Source: Streptomyces sp. 1331.2 (GTDB taxonomy: Bacteria > Actinomycetota > Actinomycetes > Streptomycetales > Streptomycetaceae). Taken from it: a stretch of 64,000 nucleotides of DNA. The stretch lies in NCBI RefSeq assembly GCF_900199205.1, contig NZ_OBMJ01000002.1:62001-126000 (forward strand), read 5' to 3'. The notes beneath the pieces are model-generated. The model was not told the DNA's origin, made no database searches, and saw nothing but the letters and a program-made list of their open reading frames with translations. Made by a program: the position numbers and the translations under genes. Every line of letters starts with the position of its first letter. The stretch's first letter is position 1. This document shows, one piece after another, positions 18,715-27,152 of this stretch.

Positions 18715-19380
18715 GTGAAACTCTCCCGCCGCACCCTGGTGGCCGCCCTGCTCGCCGCCACCGCGCTCACCTCCGCCGCCACCGGCGCCACCGGCGCCAG
18801 TGCCCACGCGGACACCCGCAGCACCACCGCCGGGCAGGTGGCGGCGCAGCCGCTGGACGAGGCCGTCGCGCCGGCCTCCTCCGCCCAGGCCTCCTCGGCG
18901 CTGCGCAACAAGATCGTCTCCGTGGCCCGCGGCGAGGTCACCCGCAAGGGCGGCGAGCCCGAGGACAGCCACGCCTGCAACAAGTACTTCGAGTACACCA
19001 AGGTCGGCCACGGCTCCTGCCAGGAGACGTCCTGGTGCGCGGCCTTCGCCGAGTGGGTGTGGCACAAGGCCGGCGTCAAGGGCGTGCCGGACGACACCCT
19101 GGCGGCGCGCGGCATCGGCAAGTGGGGCGTCGAGCGGGGCCTGTTCCACCGCCTCGGCGGCTACACCCCCAAGCCGGGCGACCTCATGATCTACGGCGAG
19201 CCCGACGGCCACACCCCGGGCCACGTGGGCGTCGTCGTGGCCGTCCACCCGAACGGCACCGTCGACACCGTCGACGGCAACTACAGCGACAAGGTCACGC
19301 TCCGCGAAGACCTCAAGCCCTCCGAGGTCGTGGTCAACCACAAGGACGTCAGCGGCTTCGTCAGCCCGCCCGGCGCCTGA
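18715..19380 (+). CDS. secreted CHAP-domain protein
   Basis: This 221-residue protein has a signal peptide (KLSRRTLVAALLAATALTSA, cleaved near AHA). It ends in a CHAP fold with the catalytic Cys in ETSWCAAFAEWVWHKAGV and the His in GHVGVVVAVHPNG, then VDGNYSDKV. CHAP proteins are cysteine amidases or endopeptidases of peptidoglycan. The GTG start follows AAAGGAG. The divergent membrane HTH gene may respond to envelope state and control it; this is a guess from position. Confidence 0.9.
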   Translation: MKLSRRTLVAALLAATALTSAATGATGASAHADTRSTTAGQVAAQPLDEAVAPASSAQASSALRNKIVSVARGEVTRKGGEPEDSHACNKYFEYTKVGHGSCQETSWCAAFAEWVWHKAGVKGVPDDTLAARGIGKWGVERGLFHRLGGYTPKPGDLMIYGEPDGHTPGHVGVVVAVHPNGTVDTVDGNYSDKVTLREDLKPSEVVVNHKDVSGFVSPPGA

Positions 19381-19469
19381 CCCCGACCCCACACCCCGGG
19401 GCCGCCGCCGCACGGACGACGGCGGCCCCGACCGGCAGAACCACCCCACTGGTAGGAAGGACCCACCCC

Positions 19470-19628
19470 ATGCCCATGTGCAAGTCCTGCGACGGCGACG
19501 GCGAGTGCCGCGCCTGCCACGGAACCGGCGAACGCGACGGCTTCGCCGCCCCCCGCAAGTGCGACACCTGCGGCGGCGACGGCGTCTGCACCGGCTGCAA
19601 GGGCGACGGCCACACCTTCGGCTGGTGA
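19470..19628 (+). CDS. 52-residue protein with DnaJ-type CxxCxG(D/T)G zinc-finger repeats
   Basis: The protein is almost all metal-binding motif: CKSCDGDGEC, CRACHGTGE, CDTCGGDGVC and CTGCKGDG. This is four CxxC pairs in the pattern of the DnaJ central zinc finger, which binds two Zn ions. No J domain or other part of DnaJ is present. It may be a stand-alone zinc-ribbon adaptor. The ATG is preceded by GGAAGG. It lies 89 nt after the CHAP gene and may share its transcript. A 16-bp palindrome starts 9 nt after the stop. Confidence 0.85.
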   Translation: MPMCKSCDGDGECRACHGTGERDGFAAPRKCDTCGGDGVCTGCKGDGHTFGW

Positions 19629-19636
19629 CGCGGCCG

Positions 19637-19652
19637 ATTTTCCGCGGAAAAT
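19637..19652. repeat. 16-bp AT-rich palindrome family, isolated copy 1
   Basis: Sequence ATTTTCCGCGGAAAAT, a perfect palindrome. It is the founding copy of a family of twelve in this window, the other eleven clustered at 30.4-35.2 kb. The 8-bp arm with an AT-rich edge is conspicuous in DNA this rich in GC. It could be a short hairpin or, more likely for a fixed 16-mer, a protein-binding site. Confidence 0.85.
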
Positions 19653-19711
19653 TCACTGCGTGCTGAGCGCTGAGCGCCGCCGCCCGCCGTGGCGGTGCGT
19701 GCGGTGAACGG

Positions 19712-19748
19712 CGAGGTCCCCGGGGCGGTGATCGCTCCGGGGACCTCG
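19712..19748. terminator. hairpin between convergent genes
   Basis: A perfect 12-bp stem (CGAGGTCCCCGG at 19712-19723 with its complement at 19737-19748) encloses a 13-nt loop. It sits between the zinc-finger gene and the convergent 19774-22566 gene, so it probably terminates both. There is no U-tract, which is common in streptomycetes. Confidence 0.75.
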
Positions 19749-19773
19749 GTTCAGCAGGTTTCCTGACGTGGGG

Positions 19774-22566
19774 TCAGCCGAGCTGGTAGTAGCCGAAGAT
19801 GTCCACGATCAGGTCGGTCGAACCGTCGCTCTCGTTGAAGAGGTCGACGATGCCGTTGCCCGGGGTGGCCTGGGCCAGGTTGGGGACGGTGTCGCCACGG
19901 CGCCAGTTCAGGGTGGAGACGTTCGGTGCCGCCGCGGGCTGGGCGTAGCCGTTCTGGTAGGCGTCCCAGGTGTTGGGGTCCGGGGCGACCGACAGGTGGC
20001 CGGCGTCGGCGGTGTTGGTGACGGTGGTGTTGAAGACGAACGCCGGGATGTCCGTGCGGTTCGTCATGTGCAGGGGCAGGTAGTTGCGGCCCGGCAGCGA
20101 ACCGCCCCAGCTGGCGTCGCGGGTGTCGACCAGGCGCTCCGGGATGACCGGCATGTAGGCGGCGCCGGAGCCCGCGTAGTAGTAGCCGACCACGTCGACG
20201 ATCACGTCGGCGGCGGCCCAGGCGCCGTTGAACACCTGGATCCGGCCGTCCGCGCCGACCGGGACGATGACCGCGTTGGCGACGGTCTGCCCGGCGGTGA
20301 AGTTCACGTTCGAGGCGGTGGGCAGCGGCTGGCCGCTCGGGTAGACGGTCAGGTGGCCGTCGCTGCGCGGGTTGGTCACGGTGACGTTGAGGGCGACCGC
20401 GGAGATGCCGGCGCCGGGAATCCCCGGGGCGGCGTTGGCGATCTGCACCGGGACGGCGCTGTAGGCGCCGACCTGGCCGGCCGGCGCACCGATGCCGGTA
20501 CGGGTGTCGACCAGGCGGGTCGGCCCGACCGGGTTGTAGCCGGCGGCGTTGGACTGGGTGAAGTAACCGGTGACGTCGGCGATCACGTCGACCGCGCCCC
20601 AGCCGCCGTTGTACAGGTCGACGTAGCCGTTCGCGCCGACCGGCACGGTCACCAGGTTCGGGACGGTCTGCCCGGCCTGGTAGTTGACGTTGGAGGTGGT
20701 CGGCTGGGCGCCGCCGTCCGGGTAGGCGTCGATGTGGCCCGGCGTCACCGGGTTGGTGACGGTCACGTTCAGGACCACGGCGGTGACGCCGGTGGGGATG
20801 CCGCCGTTGCCGCCGACCTTCACCCGCACGGTGCCGTACGCCGGGACCTGGGCGGCCTGGGCCGCGCCGGTGCCGTCGCGGGTGTCCAGCAGCCGCTTGG
20901 GCCCGTAGGCGGTGTACTGCGAGCCGACGGTGGTGACGTCGACCGTGTTGCGGACGGTGTTGCCGCTGTGGTCGTAGTCGGTGGCGGTGACGGTGTAGCT
21001 GCCCAGCGTCTTGTAGACGTGGTTCAGCGTCGACTGCACCGGCTTGTCGCCGGCGAAGTTCACGATGTCGGTGCTGCCGTCGCCCCAGTTGACGTACAGG
21101 TCCTGGGCGACGGGCCTGGTGGTCACGTCCACGGCCAGCGAGATGCCGTACGCGCTGGTGTTCTTCGCCGTCAGGGCCATGGCGAAGCCGGGGTTGGTGC
21201 TCTGGAACTTGACCGCGCCCCGGTCGGTCATCGGGCCGCTGCCGAAGTAGTCGGTGGTCAGCGCGCCGGGGGCGCTCGGGTTGGCCGCGCCGATCGCGGT
21301 GGCTCCGGGCTGCAGGGCGTACGCCACGCCGAAGTCGTAGCCGTTGCCGACGACCTGCGGCGCCACCGCCTCCACCGTGTCGTGGGCTCCCTGGGGCTTG
21401 GCCGCCTGCGCCTGGGCGGCCTTGAACGCGGCGAGCGTCGGGTACGCGGTGCCGGCCCAGCGGTAGGGTCCGGCGCCGTTGGCGACGGCGGAGTAGAAGT
21501 CGTTGTAGTCGGAGGTGGTCCCCGCGGCCGACTCGGCGGACACCGTCACGGCCGGCGCGCCGGAGTCGCAGGCGGCCGCGTCGGTGGACTCCACCAGGAG
21601 GTTGTTCTGGACCGACACCGCCGTGGCGGCACCGTCCACGGCGACCGCCGGGAGGCAGCCGCGCTGGATGGTGTTGCCGGTGACGTTCAGGCCCTGCACC
21701 CCGGTGGCGGCGATGCCCGAGGCGGCCAGCAGGTTGCCGGCCAGCGTGACGTTCTTCGCGCCGGCGGCGACGGTGATGGCCGTGTTGGACACCGTCGGGG
21801 CCGGGGAGACGTGCGTCCGGGTCACCGCGACATCGCTGGAGGCGCCGTCGATGGTGACGCCGATGCTCTTGTCGTTGCCGGCCCAGAGGTGGTTGGAGTC
21901 GAGGGTGATCCGGCTGGAGCCCTTGACCGCGATGGTGCCCGACCCGGTGTACGCGTCCAGGTAGAGGTGGCTGACCGTCACGTCGCTGACGCCGTCCAGG
22001 GTCAGCGTGGGCTTGTCGCCCACCGAGGACACCTGCGGGATGTTGTCGCCGCCGACGATGGTGAGTCCGGAGGTCCGGATGACCACCGATTCCGGCGAGC
22101 GCGCCGGGTTCCCGCCCTCGATCTTGCCCGCCACCTGGATGGTGTCACCGGGCGAGGCCGCGTCGACGGCGTGCTGCAGGCTGCAGAACGGCGTGGCCTG
22201 CGCACCGGTGCCGGTGTCGGCGGTGCAGGTCGAGGCGGTGATGGCGTAGATCGTCTTGCCGGTGGGCTGCGGGGCCGCCTCGGCCGACGGGGCGGCGGCG
22301 GTCTTCGGGGCCGTCGCGTTCTTCGGGGCGGCGGTGCCGGTGGTGGCGGCCTGCGGGGCGGCCTGGTTCTGCACCCGGTACGACTTCTCCGCCGGGCTGG
22401 TGAAGATCTTGGGCGCGGCCGGCTCGGACCCGATCAGGGTCGGAGCCTCCACGGCGCGCGGTACATCCGGCTGGGCCGGACCGGCGGCGAACGCCTGGCC
22501 CGGCAGAAACGCGATTCCGGCAGCGACGGACACTGCGGTCGCGATGAGACGGCGGTGGGACACCAA
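19774..22566 (-). CDS. large secreted protein: parallel beta-helix, PKD domain and three LLDTRDG-type repeats
   Basis: The 930-residue protein starts with a signal peptide (IATAVSVAAGIAFLPGQAFA) and an Ala/Pro/Thr linker. A right-handed parallel beta-helix follows (about residues 110-360), then a PKD-like domain (YVNWGDGSTDIV). Three copies of a 110-120-residue module come last, beginning RLLDTRDGTG, RLVDTRTGIG and RLVDTRDASW, each with a VLNVTVTN core and a (V/I)D(V/I)xGYY end. These modules recur in actinobacterial surface proteins and are probably carbohydrate- or surface-binding. No catalytic residues were identified. Confidence 0.85.
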   Translation of the reverse strand: MVSHRRLIATAVSVAAGIAFLPGQAFAAGPAQPDVPRAVEAPTLIGSEPAAPKIFTSPAEKSYRVQNQAAPQAATTGTAAPKNATAPKTAAAPSAEAAPQPTGKTIYAITASTCTADTGTGAQATPFCSLQHAVDAASPGDTIQVAGKIEGGNPARSPESVVIRTSGLTIVGGDNIPQVSSVGDKPTLTLDGVSDVTVSHLYLDAYTGSGTIAVKGSSRITLDSNHLWAGNDKSIGVTIDGASSDVAVTRTHVSPAPTVSNTAITVAAGAKNVTLAGNLLAASGIAATGVQGLNVTGNTIQRGCLPAVAVDGAATAVSVQNNLLVESTDAAACDSGAPAVTVSAESAAGTTSDYNDFYSAVANGAGPYRWAGTAYPTLAAFKAAQAQAAKPQGAHDTVEAVAPQVVGNGYDFGVAYALQPGATAIGAANPSAPGALTTDYFGSGPMTDRGAVKFQSTNPGFAMALTAKNTSAYGISLAVDVTTRPVAQDLYVNWGDGSTDIVNFAGDKPVQSTLNHVYKTLGSYTVTATDYDHSGNTVRNTVDVTTVGSQYTAYGPKRLLDTRDGTGAAQAAQVPAYGTVRVKVGGNGGIPTGVTAVVLNVTVTNPVTPGHIDAYPDGGAQPTTSNVNYQAGQTVPNLVTVPVGANGYVDLYNGGWGAVDVIADVTGYFTQSNAAGYNPVGPTRLVDTRTGIGAPAGQVGAYSAVPVQIANAAPGIPGAGISAVALNVTVTNPRSDGHLTVYPSGQPLPTASNVNFTAGQTVANAVIVPVGADGRIQVFNGAWAAADVIVDVVGYYYAGSGAAYMPVIPERLVDTRDASWGGSLPGRNYLPLHMTNRTDIPAFVFNTTVTNTADAGHLSVAPDPNTWDAYQNGYAQPAAAPNVSTLNWRRGDTVPNLAQATPGNGIVDLFNESDGSTDLIVDIFGYYQLG

Positions 22567-22804
22567 CCCCCCATGGTCTTAAAGTCCGATGATCGCCTGA
22601 TGGCCGCGTCAGACTACAGACCCCCTACGACAGCCAACAACCGGGATATCCCGGAAGGTCAACTCCGCTGGTCAGCGGGGTAATCCGCGCTCGGAGCCGT
22701 CGGTCGCTGCCCACCTCGCCGGGGGCACGGGATCCCTCCTCGGGCCAGGACACGGACGACCTCGCGGGGACGACCGAGGGTTGCAGCAGCATGTCGGTCC
22801 CAGA

Positions 22805-23641
22805 GTCGCTTGGGTCGCTTCGGTCGCTCGGGTCCTTCGGTAGCTCCGGGTCCGCGGTCCAGGAGAGGGGCTGGCCCGGATCTTCGGTCGCTGGGTCGCT
22901 GCCCCACGTTTAGGGCGTTACCCGGGCGACGGCGCCGTACCCCCACGGCAGCGACCCAGCGATCGAAGCGACCCAAGCGACCCACCGCAGGAACTCCTGA
23001 ACGAAAAAGCGGCCCTCGGCAGGCGGCGCGCCAGCCAGAACCTGTTCATAACGGACCAAACCATCCCAGCCGGGCGGCGACCGGAGCCATGGGAGCTACC
23101 GAAGCGACCCAAGCGACCGGATTCAGGGAACGGAAGCAGTTCCTCGGCAGTCCTGACACGCGCGACACGCCGAGGGTCAGTGCCCAAGAGACTCAGTCGC
23201 TGTTGGTCGCTGAGCTTCAGTCGCTGGACAAAACCCCAGGTCAGAGGCGTTTCACCGGCCTTCTCAGCGACCGAAGCGACTCAAGTTCGGGTATATGACG
23301 ACATTCCCGTGTGCGTGTGCGCGTTATAGACCCGGGCTTCAGTCGCTTCAGTCGCTGTTTGGTTGGAAAACTCGCTTTGACCTGCGAAAACGTCTCCGGA
23401 CCGAAAGCAGCGACCGAAGTGGTTCGGTAGCTCCCCCGCGGTTCGGTAGCTGAGTTTCGCGGCAAGGTTCGTCACTCCCGGTCCGTACGTCCTCGCTCCG
23501 ATAGTCTGTGTGAGCTATCTTCTGGACTTCGGTCGCTTCAGTCGCTGATCCGGCACACACCAGTGCCGTGACCAGGCTTTTTGCGCTCAGCTACCGAACG
23601 AGCGACCCAAGACTGAACAGCTACCGAGCGACTGAAGCGAC
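22805..23641. repeat. iteron-like GTCGCT/AGCGAC array upstream of the primase gene
   Basis: The otherwise gene-free 22567-23708 interval contains the hexamer GTCGCT or its complement. Copies start at 22805, 22814, 22823, 22887, 22895, 22950, 22967, 22976, 23103, 23112, 23196, 23206, 23220, 23266, 23275, 23342, 23351, 23409, 23532, 23541, 23601, 23627 and 23636. Neighbours inside a cluster are mostly 9 bp apart (GTCGCTTC(A/G)GTCGCT). Clusters alternate in orientation. 9-bp spacing is close to a helical turn. This resembles initiator or regulator binding arrays in front of replication genes, but no cognate protein is identified. Confidence 0.8.
22882..22968. repeat. 22-bp inverted repeat built from the same hexamers
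   Basis: Arms 22882-22903 and 22947-22968 are complementary at 21 of 22 positions around a 43-nt loop containing an ACGTTTAGGGCGTTACC segment. A second, longer imperfect relation links 22803-22832 with 22955-22985. The structure could extrude as a cruciform or simply present sites in both orientations. Confidence 0.75.
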
Positions 23642-23708
23642 CGAAAGCGGCTGGGGACAGCCGAAGCAGCTACTGAACGAGCTACTGAACCAAGGGGGAG
23701 GGACGAGC

Positions 23709-24812
23709 GTGACGGCGCCGCAGGCCGTGGGGAGCGACCGAACGAGCCGCCAGCCGGACATGCCGGCCGTCGCCCGCTGGTGCGCTGCCCAGGGATGGCC
23801 GGTCCACCCGCTGGCCCCTGGGCGCAAGACACCACCCGCGAACTGCCAGGCTTGCCAGGAGTCCCCGCACTCCCCCGCCGAGTGCCCGTGCACCCGGGTC
23901 GGTCGCTGGTGCCACGGTTTCCACGCCGCCACCGTCGACCAGGACGTGATCAATGCCTGGTGGACCGTCAACCCCGACTTCGGTACGGGCGTCGCCTGTG
24001 GTCCGGCAGGCCTGGTCGTGATCGACATCGACAGCCACCCCGGCGACGTCCCCGCCCGGGACCGGCTCCTGCCCGGCATCCCGATCCACGAGCACGTCAA
24101 TCTCGACGGCTTGGAGAACGGCTACCACACGCTCGCCCTGCTGGCTGCTCTCCGCAGCTCCCCCGACCCGGCCCAGGACACCTCCACGCTTCGCGTCCGT
24201 ACGCCCTCCGGTGGCATGCACGTCTGGTACCGCGACGACGCCGACCTCCGTTTCACCTGCTCCACGGGGTCCTCCACCGGTCGGGCCCTCGCCTGGCAGG
24301 TCGACGTCCGTGCCCACGGCGGCTACATCGTCGCCCCGGGAACCACCACCAGCGCGGGCACCTACACCGCTCTCCCCGGCGCCTGGATGCCCGCCCCGCT
24401 CCCCCGCTGGCTCAGCGAGGAACTCGTTCGCACCGGACACCTCAAGGACAGGCCGGAGACCCGACCCACCGCCCAGCCCCCCGTGCCCGACCGTGCCCGG
24501 CAGGCCGTCGTGGCAGCCGGCGGCGGCAAGCGCGGAGCCGAACGCATCCTCGACACCGTCCTGCAGGACGTGACCGACTGCGCCACCACGCCGGAGGGAG
24601 CCGGCTTCACCGGCAAGCTCAACCGTGCCGCGTACACCGTCGGAGGCCTCGTCTCCGCCGGACACCTGACCCACGGCGACGCCGAACAGCTCCTCCTCGA
24701 CGCCGCCCGCACCGCCCGCCCCACCCAGGACCGACACAGCTCCGCCGTCATCCGTTCCGGCCTCGCCGCCGGCGCCCGGCAGCCCCTGCACATCGGGAAG
24801 GCCCGCGGATGA
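23709..24812 (+). CDS. bifunctional DNA primase/polymerase (PrimPol, AEP superfamily)
   Basis: The 367-residue protein has the AEP metal motif VVIDIDSHPGD (DxD), the second motif TPSGGMHVWY and a third acidic element in QVDVRAHGGYIVAPG. This order defines prim-pol domains of plasmids, phages and integrated elements. An N-terminal Cys/His cluster (CQACQESPHSPAECPCT) may bind zinc. The helical C-terminus probably loads the helicase. The GTG start at 23709 follows GGGGGAGGG. Its TGA overlaps the ATG of the helicase gene (ATGA). The upstream hexamer array reaches to 68 nt from the start. Confidence 0.9.
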   Translation: MTAPQAVGSDRTSRQPDMPAVARWCAAQGWPVHPLAPGRKTPPANCQACQESPHSPAECPCTRVGRWCHGFHAATVDQDVINAWWTVNPDFGTGVACGPAGLVVIDIDSHPGDVPARDRLLPGIPIHEHVNLDGLENGYHTLALLAALRSSPDPAQDTSTLRVRTPSGGMHVWYRDDADLRFTCSTGSSTGRALAWQVDVRAHGGYIVAPGTTTSAGTYTALPGAWMPAPLPRWLSEELVRTGHLKDRPETRPTAQPPVPDRARQAVVAAGGGKRGAERILDTVLQDVTDCATTPEGAGFTGKLNRAAYTVGGLVSAGHLTHGDAEQLLLDAARTARPTQDRHSSAVIRSGLAAGARQPLHIGKARG

Positions 24813-26629
24813 CCGACAGCACCCGCAAGAGGACGGTCTTCGACCCCGTGGCCGCAGCCCAGCAGATCCTGGAGTACCCACCGGTTCCCGGCCCGTCCCA
24901 GGCCCCCTGGCACGGCAGCGCCGTCCAGGAGAGTCTGCTCGACCCCGGGGCCGAGGCCGACACTCCCGACACTCCCGAGGCTCCCGAGGCTCCCGAGGCT
25001 CCCGAGGCGCCGCCCCAGGCGCCCGTGCAGCCCTTCCACGGTGACCCGGGAGTGTTGGCAACCCCATCGAGCCCTCAGAGCCCTCAGAGCCCTCAGAGCC
25101 CTCAGAGCCCTCAGAGCCCCCCGAGCCCCCCGAGCCCCCCGAGCGCGCCTGCCAAGGCCCCCGCCCGGGCCTCCTCCCGAACGTCGGCCGAGCCGCGGGC
25201 GGGCCGTGAGGCAGGCCGTGAAGCGGACCCGCAGGCCAGCCCGCACGGCCTGCTGCCCGACTCCCTCTCCGACCGCGGCAACGCCAAGCTCTTCGTCCAC
25301 CTCTACGGCCGCGACTACCGCCACGTCCCCGGCATCGGCTGGTACCGCTGGTCCACCCACCGCTGGCAGCTCGACGAGGACGACACGGTCCTGTGGGCCG
25401 CCGGCGAGATGGCCGAGAGCATCGCCAACCACGACCCCCGCGGCGTCTACACCAACACCGACCTGCGCCGGCACCGCCGCCGAGCCCTGTCCACCTCCGG
25501 CATGAACGCCATGCTGGCCCAGGCCAAGTCCGCCCCCGGCATGGTCCTCAACGCCTCCCTCCTCGACGCCGACGCCTACGCCCTGTGCACCCCCGGCGGC
25601 GTCGTCGACCTGCGCACCGGCGCCATCGTCCCGCCCGACCCGAAGGTCCACCACCACTCACGCTCCACCACCCTCGCCCCGGCCCGGATGCGCACCCCCC
25701 GCTGGGACCGCTTCCTCACCGACACCTTCGGCGACGACAAGGAAGGCCGACAGACCCGCGACTTCCTCCACCTGCTGCTCGGCTACTCGATCAGCGGCGA
25801 CGTCGGCGCCCAGGTCATGCCCTTCCTCTACGGCCAGGGCAAGAACGGCAAGTCCGTCCTCCTCGACGTCATGATCCAGCTCCTGGGCGACTACGCCGAC
25901 GCGGCCCCGCCCGGCTTCCTCATGGCCAAGACCTTCGACGGCCACCCCACCGACCTCGCCGAACTCCACGGCCGGCGCATCATCGTCTGCTCCGAGCTCA
26001 AGCCCGGCGACCGCTTCGACGAGGCCCGGGTCAAGCTGCTCACCGGCGGCGACAAGATCAAGGCCCGCCGGATGCGCCAGGACTTCTTCTCCTTCGAGCC
26101 CACCCACAAGCTCTGGCTGCTCGGCAACCACCGCCCCGAGGTCGGCACCGGCGGCTTCGCCTTCTGGCGCCGCATGCGCCTGATCCCGTTCGAACGGGTC
26201 GTCCCCGAGGAACGCAAGATCGACAACCTGGCCCACGTCCTCGTCGCCGAGGAGGGCCCCGGTATCCTCGCCTGGCTCATCGACGGAGCCCGCCGCTACT
26301 TCGCCGGTGAGAAGGACCTCGCCGGCCCCCAGCGCGTCCAGGTCGCCACCACCGCCTACGCGGAGACCGAGGACCACGTCGGTCGCTTCCTCAAGGAGGC
26401 CTGCGTCACGGGCGAGGGCATGCGTGCCGAACAGTCTCAGCTCTTCGGCGCCTACACCCGTTGGTGCGGCTTCGAGGGAGCCAATCCCGTTTCCGGGCGT
26501 GCCTTCGCCGCACGAGTCCGCGAGACACTGGGTATGACGTCTCCCAAGGAGATGGTCCTGTCCAACAGCCGCAAGTACTACCCGGGCATCGGCCTGATCA
26601 CCGACGACACAGAGGAGCAGAACGCGTGA
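24809..26629 (+). CDS. D5/P4-family SF3 helicase (phage/plasmid primase C-terminal type)
   Basis: This 606-residue protein has a D5_N-like region (SAPGMVLNASLLDADAYALC) and an SF3 ATPase core. Its Walker A is GQGKNGKSVLLDVMIQLLG, followed by RRIIVCSELKPGDRFDEARV and the sensor segment THKLWLLGNHRPEV. A winged-helix-like end follows. Such helicases work with AEP primases to start replication of P4-like elements and plasmids. The N-terminal 130 residues are disordered with two tandem peptide repeats, (EAP)n and (SPQ)n/(SPP)n, from 9-nt DNA repeats at about 24968-25145. It is coupled on both sides by 4-nt overlaps. Confidence 0.92.
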   Translation: MTDSTRKRTVFDPVAAAQQILEYPPVPGPSQAPWHGSAVQESLLDPGAEADTPDTPEAPEAPEAPEAPPQAPVQPFHGDPGVLATPSSPQSPQSPQSPQSPQSPPSPPSPPSAPAKAPARASSRTSAEPRAGREAGREADPQASPHGLLPDSLSDRGNAKLFVHLYGRDYRHVPGIGWYRWSTHRWQLDEDDTVLWAAGEMAESIANHDPRGVYTNTDLRRHRRRALSTSGMNAMLAQAKSAPGMVLNASLLDADAYALCTPGGVVDLRTGAIVPPDPKVHHHSRSTTLAPARMRTPRWDRFLTDTFGDDKEGRQTRDFLHLLLGYSISGDVGAQVMPFLYGQGKNGKSVLLDVMIQLLGDYADAAPPGFLMAKTFDGHPTDLAELHGRRIIVCSELKPGDRFDEARVKLLTGGDKIKARRMRQDFFSFEPTHKLWLLGNHRPEVGTGGFAFWRRMRLIPFERVVPEERKIDNLAHVLVAEEGPGILAWLIDGARRYFAGEKDLAGPQRVQVATTAYAETEDHVGRFLKEACVTGEGMRAEQSQLFGAYTRWCGFEGANPVSGRAFAARVRETLGMTSPKEMVLSNSRKYYPGIGLITDDTEEQNA

Positions 26630-27030
26630 GCGCGCTGATCGACCCGGCCGAGCTCGCCCACGAAACCGACCTCGTCTGGCTGGAGGACACCTCCGACCTC
26701 GACTACGTCCGTCAGTCGCTGGACCGCCTCACCACCCGCCGCGGCCGCCCCGCCTACCACCGGGACGGCCGGATGGTCGGCTACGCCATCCTCGGACCGG
26801 ACGCCAAGTCCTCCCGCGCCTCCGGCACCTTCCGCCGCCGCGTCTTCTGGCTGCTCCCCCACGACCGCGACCAGGACCCCGAAGGCCTCTACTCCACCGG
26901 CGCCCCCTCCGAGGCCGTCGACCCGCGCACCGTCGCCCCGGGCGTCAAGGGCTACAAGACCGAACGCTCCGAGGGCGGCCCGGCCTCGCCGGCGATGCTC
27001 GAACTGGGAATAACGCTTCCCAAGGCCTGA
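26626..27030 (+). CDS. small protein of unknown function, third gene of the primase operon
   Basis: 134 residues, soluble and charged, beginning with a GTG that overlaps the helicase stop (GTGA). Visible features are an acidic N-terminus (LAHETDLVWLEDTSDLDYVR) and a central basic segment (RASGTFRRRVFWLLPHDR). I recognise no family. Tight coupling to the helicase suggests a role in the same process, such as loading or regulation. A strong terminator lies 64 nt after its stop. Confidence 0.75.
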   Translation: MSALIDPAELAHETDLVWLEDTSDLDYVRQSLDRLTTRRGRPAYHRDGRMVGYAILGPDAKSSRASGTFRRRVFWLLPHDRDQDPEGLYSTGAPSEAVDPRTVAPGVKGYKTERSEGGPASPAMLELGITLPKA

Positions 27031-27093
27031 GGGCCTTCGTCCTTCGTCGGGCTTTCTTCAAGGCTTCTGCTGGGCCTCTGTCGGGCCTCTACA

Positions 27094-27137
27094 CGGCGGT
27101 GGGGTGCAGTCCGAACCCGGACTGCACCCCACCGCCG
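27094..27137. terminator. strong bidirectional terminator hairpin
   Basis: A perfect 20-bp stem (27094-27113 with 27118-27137) closes a 4-nt AACC loop. It is the most stable simple hairpin seen in the window. It separates the primase operon from the convergent coiled-coil gene at 27153. Confidence 0.9.
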
Positions 27138-27152
27138 TAGTGCGTTGCGTGC

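Noticed and set aside
19768..22683. 971-residue open frame opposite the large secreted protein
   Set aside because: The minus-strand protein has a signal peptide, beta-helix and three repeated modules. The plus-strand frame is low-complexity Val/Gly/Asp/Arg.
24362..25657. Minus-strand open frame opposite the PrimPol and helicase genes
   Set aside because: It has no ribosome-binding site or domain, and the other strand encodes clear replication proteins.
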